From positions 92,456,704 through 92,520,703 of the forward strand of contig OX465582.1 of NCBI GenBank assembly GCA_950022655.1: DNA of 64,000 nucleotides. Direction: 5' to 3'. The position numbers were made by a program, and so were the translations under genes. Under the pieces are notes generated by a model that made no database searches, was not told the DNA's origin, and saw only the letters and a program-made list of their open reading frames with translations. This document shows positions 45,201 through 57,200 of this stretch, one piece after another (position 1 is the stretch's first letter; every line of letters begins with the position of its first letter). Origin of the DNA: Alentia gelatinosa. Lineage: Eukaryota; Annelida; Polychaeta; Phyllodocida; Polynoidae.

Positions 45201-48200
45201 TCAAACTAAATAAATCAGTTTACCATTCAAGGTTATTTTTTTTGTAGGCGTTGCAAGAAGAAGAGCGATGAGCTACTGAAAACTAAAGAGGGGGAAAATA
45301 ATCGGATCGAGCTACCAGAAGAGGAAGTATCGAGACTACAGCCAAATCTGCTGAGTGGAGTGACTATATATTACCTGGTAAGTGACTAGGCACTGTTTAA
45401 ATCACATAACAGGAGGCACGATACCATGCAGCCTGGTAGCAAATAGACAGCATCTATCGTTTTTTTTTGTTTTTTGTTTGTTTTTTATTTTACGTCCAGT
45501 CAACCATTATAGGCTTTAGGTTTGTCCAGTCTTTAGGAGTCTGTGTCTACATTCATCCAGTTTGTTTCTTTGTTGTTTGTTGGTTTGATTTAATGTCCAG
45601 TTAACCATTGCAGGTTCTTACCAGACTTTCTCAAGGTTCTTTTTCACCACAAGTGTGGTGATCAAATCCATGTGATGAATTTAAGTAGAAATCTAACCTC
45701 TACACATTTACCGAGGTGAGAGTTCTTTTACTTCCCACACCACATAGGCATGGTATGAGAAGGATGGCCTTTGTTATAGCAGTAAATCTACCACTGCTGG
45801 GGGTGGAACTCGAAGTATCTATCGGTAACCACAATACTATCATTACTGGAATTTGCCCCCCGCCCCTCTGCGAAAGAAAAATAGGAGACAGGGTTGGGAA
45901 AATTAAATTTATTGAATATTGTTGATAAATTTTATATGATATAGATAAATGAATAATAAAGATATAGGTTTTGTGAATGATACTTTACCCCTGGAAGTGA
46001 CTAGACACAATGTAACTATAACCAGATACCATGTGTTGTGTAGCGATGGCAATGCCTCAATAATGTTACCCAAGACTGGCGAACACCAATTTAGACTGCT
46101 TCTGTCTAAAATATTCACAAGTTTTGTGACATGATGGCAGCTAGTGGGATCATCCAGAGTTGATGTGTGATGAACCATATGTTGTTGTGAACAGATCTAA
46201 TTAAGTTAATAAATTGGAGTGGATAAAGACTGTCTATTATTTTGAAATCACTTATCCAACTGTAGTGCTATATACTAGTAGAATCCTAGTAGTGAGTGAA
46301 ATATGTGTGTGTGTCATTTTGAGTGAAGTAGTAGTGTTGACATCTGAGTTGTGTCGCTCATTTATGCGATAATTATATAGAATGACCTGACCATGCTGTA
46401 CATGCTGCAAAACGAGATGGGAATTGTCTTTTTTTTTCACGGAACGAGCCACAGGCCGAGTTTCGTAAATAACATCAATTCCCATCGAATTCTGTGGCAT
46501 GTACAAGCATGGTGGGTCTTTCTATATTTATTTATATACCCACAATTTATAAAATTTTACCATATACTGGCATAGAAGACATGTCAGCATGAAAGCCGAC
46601 ACACTGCTTATGTCTCAACGTGTGCAGTATAACAGTGTACTGCACAGGGTTCAGTATACAATTTATACTGCATAGGGAGCATCAGTCGTAATTATCAAAT
46701 ATACTGCATGGGTATATGATAAATATCTGTAAGTCCTTGACGTTCAATCTTTCATCGACCCTGACCGAAGCACAGCCTAATCTGCTCAATGAAAATGATG
46801 ATTACGATGCAGTGCTCAATGAATTCAATGCATATTTCATCCACAAGAGAAACATCATTCATGCAGAGGACTAAAGAAGAAACCAACAAGTTTTGGTCAA
46901 AGTTGTCGTTCTCCACGAGTTTGATGCGAAGTGATATGAACGAGGCGACAGCCGAGTGAATATCATGTAGCATTCAAACGAGTTGTAGAATGACTTCTTT
47001 GACCAAAACGAGTTGCTTTCTGTATTTATCTCACCCCTATTCACATTAAAAGAATGGATGACACACATGATATAAACCATGGAAAACGGACCGCAATACT
47101 CGTAGGGGCATGGAGAACGAGTTCCAATGGTATAGGGTAATGTTAAGCCTATGGACATTTATTCCAGGGATAAGATAAAAGGTTTTACTAGCATACCCAT
47201 CGAGCAGGAGAATTTTTTGTGTGTAACCTTCATGAGTTAGCTGGAAATTGCTGTTTCGGGCGTATGATGTGATAAGTTCTCTGTTCTGACTTCAGATGCT
47301 GACCTTCTTCTCGTTCGCCGGCACCTTCATGTACTCCTACTTCTTCGCCTTCAACTTGATCAACATCGTCTCCGCCAGTGATCTGCTGAAGGGAGTTGTC
47401 AAGGCTGTCACAGTCAATGGTATGTCCTACCATGAGAAAACTAAATCATTTACGTGTTTTAGAGGCTTTGTGTATCCTGAAACTACAGCTGGACATGGAA
47501 ACTGCTAAAATCTAAAGTTACAACCATAACTTCAGCGGCTGCTGAAGTCAGGTGATCATGTGATGTTTGTCTCACTGAAGCTGGAATTCCATCGCAAAAT
47601 AATCTTATCGTATTATTTTGTAGATTTTCGTAATATTACTGAGAATTATGTAGCTCCTCTTTCAGAAATATCGGGCAGGTGAATAAGGCTCTACCTATTT
47701 GGAGCACTCGAAACTGCCCAAAGTTTCCCAAAATATCGTCGATGTCTGTTCACTCTCAGGTTTCAAAGTGAGGCTTAACGTGTGACGTCATTAATGTGAA
47801 ACCCTTGCAGGGGGTTTCCTGGGTTACTGAAACTACCTTATTCAACGAAGCCAATTGCAGTTTAAAGGCTGATAAAAATGAAAATATATGTCAGATATGT
47901 ATTCTCCAGCATTGAATATGTCTACCCAGTGACATGAATAGTATGAAGATTGAATTTTATATTCCTATCAGATGGTCAAACTGAGTTATCAGAACAACAA
48001 AGCACATAGGCGAAAATAGTAAAATTCTGTCGGGAAAGTTTGAAAAGTAAACTTCATCGGGAAAAATCATGGCCTTTCGAAAGCCATGAATATCGCTCAT
48101 GATATATCCAGATGTGTCAGAATAAATTTCGGAAATTTTCGTAAACCTTTTTTGGGGTGGAAAATTTGTGTGGCCGCCCCAAAATCGCCAAAAATTTCTA

Positions 48201-51200
48201 GGTGCTTCATCCACCGCGAAACCCACCTGTACAATTTTGACAGAAACATTACGATACTCTCTGAAATAAATTTCGGGGATTTTCTGGTTAGATCTGTCCC
48301 ACTTTAGACAAACTTGATGCTAAGAGCGACGAACTTTAATTCTGCACAGGGAGCAGCAGGCAGTAACTTTGAGACGTACATGCATAGGTATAGAATGAAA
48401 TCCATGTTTAGTTTTCATCTAATTCTTGTCAAAAGATAGAAATACACTTATAACATTTACTTACCTACACGGTTGACATAACATGAATGTTGTTTCCCCT
48501 AGAATGAGTTATTTTCTTATACCTCCATGTTTATATCTAATATGGGTAAATCTACCCTTGTTTATGCTACCTTGTACTCACATCTCATTTCATCTCATTG
48601 TTGGGTGGTTGGGATCCCCTCTGCTTATAGCCCCTTTTGTCCTAAATAGCCAACTTAACTCTCCACCTTCTGTTAGCCTAAAGGGGGGCATCCACCAACC
48701 ATGACAATGCTACGACAATGGGTTCCTGACAAGGTCCACGACTGGCCTAAGACTTGAGGCCTTGTCGTGGTTGTTGGACCTCAGTTCCCGCCAATACTCT
48801 ACGGCAAGGCCACGACAAGGCCATGAGTGGAAGCTTTTCAGGAGCCTTCTGACAAGACCTGTTCAATTTTCCCCACAACTAGACACTTGTCGTGGAGTGT
48901 CATGGCGTGTTGGGAGCGTGTCCCAGAGGTCTACGATAGGAAAGGTTGGTGGATCGTGCACTTCCCGACACGCCCCAACAACGCTGTCGTAAAGCCCCCT
49001 TCTTACGACAAGGCTGCGAAAGCGCCGATTGGAACTTTCATGTCGGCGCTTGTCGTAGCCTTGTCGTGGTTGGTGGACGCCCTCCTTAAACAACTACTAT
49101 TTTCCTAGTGTACCATCATGTTTTTCTGCTACCACACAGTGGGACCAGGCGTCAGAACGGCTACGGTCGATCCTGGAGATCTACTCATGTATTTCATGCC
49201 CTGAATAAAATTTGATTAAAAAAAAACAACCAAAAAAGACATATTTATTCTTGTATCTTCTTTGTGTTTCAGGAAAGTCTCTGCTGCTGGTTGGCATACT
49301 TGGAGTAATCATCATTTACATCTACGCACTGATAGCCTTCGCCTTCTTCAGGCCCAGTTTCGCAGAGGAGCATGAAATGTACTGCCGTTCACTATTTCAG
49401 TGCTTCATCACTGTGATGCGTTATGGAATCACAGGTGGCATTACCCAGGTGAGCCGGTGATGCAATTTTGGCATTTAAGTTCAAAAGACTAGCGACTTCA
49501 TCGCTAGATCCAATGGGTACTCTTTCTCGTGGGTTTTGGTCATGTTACAGGCTTTAGCCTTCAAAGAAAAAGTGTGTCAGTGTAATGATCTACAAAAACA
49601 GGTTTGAGTTTTTTTTCTGCAAAAGAGTCTCACTCTCGTGGCTCTTCAGTCTCACAGCGTAAGTCTGGTTTACTCTTTCTCCATGTGGGGGAGAAACTCC
49701 AAGTGGATCCGACCAGAATTAAGGGCAGGTAAGCAGCGTAAGGTCGTGGTCTCAGAGGCTGATCTCAGGCTAAGGAGATCAGAAAAATACAGTATTGAAG
49801 TGCCCCCTCTTTCTACTCAATTTATCATTGGTGCTGCCATCTGGTTTCATGAAAATGTAGCAGTTTCACATAGACACCAATAGATAAGCACTCACCTTCT
49901 TCAGATGGCCCTCCCTTAGAAGTTAGCATGGTGACATGCCAATTTTTTTGCATTTTCTATTTGCTGATATATGGAACTTATATTATCCAGAGGTATTTGC
50001 AAAACCCAATCGAATTTAGAAATCACCCAACTGTCAGCATTCATCTTTAAATTCTGTTATTGCTGTGACTCAACATTAATCATAAGTTAAGTAGAACAAT
50101 ATAGAGTACCTAGAATCGGCTACCAGGAGATTCTGGCATGTCAGAATCTCCTGCAGGAGATTCCGGAAAAATAGTCCTGTCCATAATGAGGTTGAATCAT
50201 CATGTACTTCGAAATAAGTTTCTTGAATGTTCATTCAATCTTAATTATTTAGAATCAATCATAATTATCTCATTTACCATCAGAAATCACTTTCATAACA
50301 CACTTTCCATGCTAAAGTCACAGGTTAATGGCGAACTATATTATTGGTGTAAGTCTACACTGAATTACTGCCACACTTTACAGTGCTGTGGTGTCTAAAC
50401 TGAATGTCTTGCAGAAACATTTTAATTGCAATAGATTTCTTATCAATCTCGTAGGTGGGTGATAAATACAATAACAACTGGTTTTGTATACGAGTGACCG
50501 TAATCTCCTCATATCATACCTCCGCTGATCGCTCGGATATTACTACGCGTCAACTACTCAGAGATTATGGACACTCGTACACAAAACCAGTCATTATTGT
50601 GTGTATATGTCGTAGGTAACAAACAACCCACTGGTGCTTAATGTGTTTCGAGCCACAGGCAGTTGCAGAAATGGCAAGTTGATTGGGTGCAAGTGGGTTA
50701 CAGTGGAGTACAAATATTTATTTTAGTCTGGAATAAATGTCCATAGGCTTAACGTTAGGAACTCATTCTCAACAGGTTTGCGAGTACGCAACTCGTTCTC
50801 AACGGGTGATAAACAGATAGATATTTCCAGGCTAAGATAAAATCAGAAACTTATTCGTGCTTGGTCTGAGTCCCCATTCGCCATCTCGTTTGGAGCGCTT
50901 CAGAAAATTCACTCAGCTATCGCCTCGTTCACGTTAGTGAGCTCTCCAAACTCGATGGCGAACGGGAACACTGACCAAACACTAATTGGTTTCTTTCTTA
51001 TTTTCTGATTTCATCTTAGCCTGGAACTATATATCTCTTTATCACCCGTTGAGTATGAGTTATTAGCCTGGAACTATACATCTCTTTATCACCTGTTCAG
51101 TATGAGTTACCGTACTCGCAAGCCCGTTAAAAACGAGTTCTTATAGTTAAGCCTATGGACGTTTATACCAAGCTTAGACAAGACACTGTGAAAACTGAGC

Positions 51201-54200
51201 TGATGAAGACAGGTTTTACTCACAAACCTCCCCTATCGTTTCAGGATCTGGTGTTGCAGAGGTTGATGATGAACTTTGTCAACTTCTCCCTGTTGAGCAT
51301 TTACCAGCTGAGCTTCTTCATCCTCTTCACCACCATCGGCCTCAACATCATCCTGGGTATCACTGTCGACACATTCTCCGAGCTCAGGGACCGCAAGGTG
51401 AGCAAACCCCTGGTATTTTTGTCCGATACGTTTAACATTGCTAACTCATTCTCCATGCCCCTACGAGTATTGTAGCCCATGTTCCATGGTCTATGTCTAT
51501 GTGCATTGTCCATTCTCTTAAGCCTGGCGTCCACCTACTACGATAGAAATTTAGACCTACCGATATGGCACCGATACAAAAAGCGAATATCGTAGACATA
51601 TCGGAAAGGTGGAAAGTCGTAGACATATATGTCCAGACATACCAATCCACCACGCATTATATTGGGTTTTTATCTGTGTCTAATCGCAGAAATGTGGTCA
51701 ACTGCCCCGATATTAGGTCACCTTCCGACGCGATTTTTATTTTGCATCGGCAGGAGCATCGTAGACTATATCGATGCCATATCGTAGTAGGTGGACGCCG
51801 GACCTAAGTGTGTAGAGGGGTGAGGTAAATACAGAAAGCAACTTATTTTGGTTAAAATCATTGTTCTCCAACTCTTTTGAATGCTACGTGATATTCACTC
51901 AGCTGTCGCCTCATTCAGATTACTCCATATCAAACTCATGGAGAACGATGGCATTGACAAAGACCTGTTGGTTTCTCTCCACCATCAGTCTGTCTTAACT
52001 GGTCTGTATCTACCTGTCTGTCTTTTCTAGTCTGTCATTTCTAGTCTGTCATTTCCAGTCTGTCTTTTCCAGTCTGTCTTTTCCAGTCTTTATTATCTAC
52101 ATACAGAGTCCCTATATATATGGACTCAATAAACCACGACCCATTGTTCAGAAATTGTCAGATACTATAACTATTGTATACAGATAGCAAATGCATTATA
52201 TATGGCCTCAAAGCCATTGATTACAGGGAAATAGTCCTTTTGTGCTGTTAAGCAAAAGAAAGAGCCCCTATGGATATAACAATTTATATGTCAATTCCTG
52301 GTTTTAACTCATTGAAGAAAATGTAATACAGCTTGGGTACAGCTTTTGATTGGCGGCTCTGTAAACCACTCAAAAATGACCTTGTGATACACCCATCAAC
52401 AACCATGTATTACTACAGGTGAACCTGCACCTGAGGTCTATGCCTGCCAGTCCACAAAATCATTGAGTATTGTTTATGTCAAAGAAAAGGACCCCTGGAA
52501 AGCCCACTCACTGTGTCAAATGGGTAACCGGAAGTCCACCTCCCCTGTATCTTGAAAACACGGCTTGCCACGAGTGTTCCCATAGGCGCAACGCTGAACG
52601 GCCACGAGTGGGGTTTCCAGGGGTTCTGTTTTTTTGTTTATGTCTTACCAGGATATGTGTGTCTAGTATGTGTTTTTACAACTTATAAGCCATTTTCCAT
52701 TAGGCGACAATTCGCCACTGGTCTGCAGTCGGGAACCACCAATGCCAGATCGTTGGTTGGAAACAGACGTGCAGAGAAGTGTTCACCAATGTATTGTGCA
52801 TAGATCATGCAATAAGGCTACCACCGACTGACTTGGTTAATGATCAACAGAATCAAAGGGGTTTGAAATCGCCAGTGATTGTCATTGTGTTTGGAGGACA
52901 GTTCTGTCGGTATGGAGGTGTCAAATGCTTCAGAAACAAGGCATACACAGTTCCCTCACCACTTTTTAGATACTGATATGCAGTCGTTGGCCACCACCTA
53001 CTGACTTTTAGGAGAACTCAATTAATCTGTGCCTTTTTCGTCAGCAAGTGGGAAATGGCTTTAGGTTTGTCCAGTCTTTAGCAGTCTGTGTCTACCTTCA
53101 TCCAGTTTGTTTCTTTGTTGTTTGTTGATTTGATTTAATGTCCAGTTAACCATTGCAGGTTCTAACCAGACTTTCTCAAGGTTCTTTTTCACCACAAGTG
53201 TGGTGATCAAATCCATGTGATGAATTTAAGTAGAAATCTCACCCCTACACATTTACTGAAGTGAGAGATCTTTTACTTCCCACACCACATAGACATGGTA
53301 TGAAAAGGATTGGCCTTTGATATAGCAGTAAATCTACCACTGCTGGGGGTGAAGGAGAAAAGTGGCTGCAGTGGGACAACCTTGCGATTACAAGTCCAGT
53401 GCTCTTTACCACTGAGCTAAGAGGGTGCGTCCACCAACCACGACAAGGCTGCGACACGCGCCGACAAGAAAGTTCCTATCGGCTCCTTGTCGCAGCCTTG
53501 TCGTGAGGAGGGGAGCTGTCGTGAGCCCTTGTGGCAGCCTGTCAGGAAGTGCACGCTCCACCTAAATATTCTATTGTAGACCACTGCGACACGCCACGAC
53601 ACGCCACGACACGGCTCCAAAATCGAACATGTTCGATTTTGTCACAACCTTGTCGGAAGGCCCCCGACAGGCCCTCAACAAGGTTCATGTCGCAGCCTGT
53701 TGTGGCCTTGTCGTAGCCTCATGTTGGGAAATGTGGTCCACCAACCACGACAAGGCTACGACAAGGCTTCCTATCGTAGAGCTGTCGTGGACCTTGTCAG
53801 AAAGCCGTTGTCGCAGCCTTGTCGTGGTTGGTGGACGCACCCTCTAACTCCCCACCCCAGTTGCTTTAGGTAGGCTTGCTTACAAGCATATCCAGTTTGC
53901 ACCACAAGGAGGTGAGACGACCAAGAGGGTGAACAGATTGGTAATTGCTGTCCGCCCCAGCAGACCATACCTCCAGTCTGTGTTACCGTCGTTCATTTGC
54001 AGATGAGATGTAAAATGAATTTTCTTCTGTCATTATAGTGGACAGCAGAGAAGGATATGCGTGACACCTGCTTCATCTGCGGCCGATTCAGCTACGACTT
54101 TGAACACGAGGGAAATGTAAGTATACTTTGATTCTCTATAATGACAACCATCGTAATGTTTATAGTCGACCAAAAACGAAGTCTTCATCCCGAGACTGGA

Positions 54201-57200
54201 CTGAGATTGGGGGTGATTGTAAACTCAGGCCTACAGAGCGCAAAGAATATGTCCCTTGTGTATAAAATACTGCGTGAGAAGATTGGCAGAAAGTTTGTCT
54301 TTGTCTTAGTTCTGCAACGCTGAATAATCAATTTAATGGAAATCGACTGTATTATGATTAAATGACTGATGATAGAAAGGGTGGCAACTAGTGTAGTCCA
54401 ATGGAGATTCCAAACTTTTCACTCTGATGCTCTTTGATTATACTTACAAAACCAAAAAAGAAGAAAAGAGCTTGAAAACAGACTAAAATGAATATATGAA
54501 ATCATTAACAACTGTTAAACCATGTTTTGAACATTTTTATTACATGCTTCAATGGAAGAACGGCTCTAAAGCCGAATTCGATAATTGTGTACGTGCAAAT
54601 ATTCCCTAATAAAAATTTTAAAAAAAAATCATGTATCGAGAATTCTAATAAACACTGCTCTTTATATAAAAAACAAAATTGATGTACAATGGTTCACTAT
54701 ATACATATAGTCCTTTGAGGTTACTGCTATTTGTATCTGGAACCAGTTGATATTGTTGATATTGTGTATTCATGAAGAACCTAAGTGTCCATAAAAAATA
54801 AGCAGAAATAACTCAATTATCATATAACTCTTTACGGTGGTTTGAACTGGCATGTTGTAACCTGCCTTACTGTAACATCTTGTAGAAGCACTATGATGGA
54901 TATTTGGTTGCTATTGAACCCTCTAGATGCCAATAAGCGCTGCTTTTTAAAAGAGAGTAAATTTGTGTATTGGTCCCCCTTATATAAAGAGAGAGGACAT
55001 CTTTAAGGCATTTGCTGATAGATCTTACTAGGTCTATGCATGAATAATGAAATAGCATGAGAGTGAGACTCTTGTGTAGATAAAGACCTCTTCCACTTTT
55101 TACAATGCCTTTACTTTGATGTACAGTCGTATTCTGTACAAGGTTCTCACTGCGCTCTATGCGAGAACAAGCTAGGCTTAGAGCCTTGAGAATACACTGG
55201 CACAGATTATTCCTGCTAGGTGGCATCATTGAGATTATATGAATCTTTGGGTGGCATTGATGTGCGTCTTTAGCACGGGAGGCAGGTCAGTGGATTCTCA
55301 CGGCTCTAAGCCTAGTTCGTTAAGATTCTTCTCCCATAGAGCATAATGAGAGTACAGAAGACGACTTAGAGAGTGTGAGATCTTATGAGAGTCAGACTGA
55401 AGCGATCAAGCTGCTCCCATCTATCTGGAGGCACACATATCAGAGGTTGTTTAAAATGGTATGTAATCACTGTCTCTGTGACATTCATTTACTCCTGTAG
55501 CCATGTTGAGTAGTTTCACAGTCCATGGCAAAAACTATTTATGTTTTTTTTATGTTGCAGGGCTTCAACCACCATGTCGAAAAGGAGCACAACATGTGGT
55601 CCTACGTCTTCTACCTGCTCTACCTGAAGGAGACGACAGAGAATGACTGCGGCGCTATAGACATCCATGTCCTCAAAATGGTAAGATGACACCCTCAATA
55701 CGTTTACCAATTCACGGCGGGTGATGCCATATGGCAGCAACCGTGCTGGGGCGGGTGATGCCATGTGGCAACAACCGTGCTGGGGCGGGTGATGCCATGT
55801 GGCAACAACCGTGCTGGGGCGGGTGATGCCAAAAGGGATAATTTTCTTAAATTTGCTAAATTTCGTTTTTGTGGAATAAAATCGGAAATATTGGATATAT
55901 AATCATGAGATTTTCACAATATATAGATGAAAAACCCAGCTAATGATTCCAGGTGAAATGAAAAATTAGAAATGGACAATAAATTTAATGATTGCATATT
56001 TTATCACATCCCTAAACTATAGAACTATCACAATAGGCCTGAGACCTCCTGCCCTCTGGCGGTATACATTAGCACTAGTACCCGCCCTTTACCACATACT
56101 ATTGTCACAGGTAACTGCCCTTAAAGGGTTAACATTTCCTGCTGGGGTCATCGAAATGTTAATACAACACTCCTATATATACTCAATATGTTAAATCAGC
56201 ACTTCTAGAACATCAATATGCTGAGACAACAGTCCTATATTATCAACATGTTAGGACAACACTCCTACATCCTCGGCATGCTCAAACAATATTCCTACAT
56301 CCTGAACATGGTAACAAAACACTCATAAATCCTCAACATTATGAAACAACACTCCTATATCATCATCCTTGCATTCCATCCTCAGAACTTTAGGGACGAG
56401 GTTCCTAGTCCTCCCAGACAGCTATGGCTCCTTATATCTCCTAATATCACACATTATACACGCTCATTTATTTCATTCTGACAATACTAGCTTTATAACT
56501 AGGATATATACTCTTATATCTAAGATCTATTCTTATATCTTGTGTTGTTTAATCTTTTCTCCGTTCCGTTGGAGTTGTTGCTCCGTAGTTCGGAAAAGAA
56601 TTAATTTGCAAGTGGTGGGAGAGAGTGGTGAGAAAAGATAAGCCTCGTTTACCCACACTATTCTTATATCTTACATCTAGTTTTCTATTTTGTCAAATGA
56701 ATCTCGTTTAAATGGCTTCCCCGCGTTATTGGTCATCATGAAACAACACTCCTACACCAACATGCTCAACATGTTCACACAACACTCTTATATCCCAAAC
56801 ATAAAACAACAACCCTTCATCTTCAACATGTTTTCACTATAATGCTTCATTCCCAACATCTTAAAATACCACTACTACATCCTCAACATGTTAACACAAT
56901 AATCCTACATCTTCCACATGTTAAAACAATACTCCTAAATCATCCACATGTTAAAACAACAATCCTACATCCTCAATATGGTGAGGCAGAACCTTTCCAT
57001 GTATATAACCCACTGCGCAAAAAACAACAATTTATTCACATATGTGCCATCGCTTATGTCCATGTATCGGCTGTATATTGACACGTTACTTCTTCTTTAC
57101 GTCAGCGTAATGGCTGTATTTACCACAGAGCGTATATGAAGAGAAATATTGTGTGTGAGACATGTATACTCCAGTCGTATACATTTTACACGTCTATAGA

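Noticed and set aside
51165..51244. Longer exon 32 starting at the upstream ATG of the same frame
   Set aside because: The segment is intronic, with a clear TTTCAG acceptor at 51244; exon 31 joins it in phase 0.
53385..53432. tRNA gene on the - strand
   Set aside because: Only the front of a tRNA-like head joined to a SINE body; no complete cloverleaf can be formed.
55516..55764. Antisense 82-residue frame over exon 34
   Set aside because: Shadow of the zinc-site exon.
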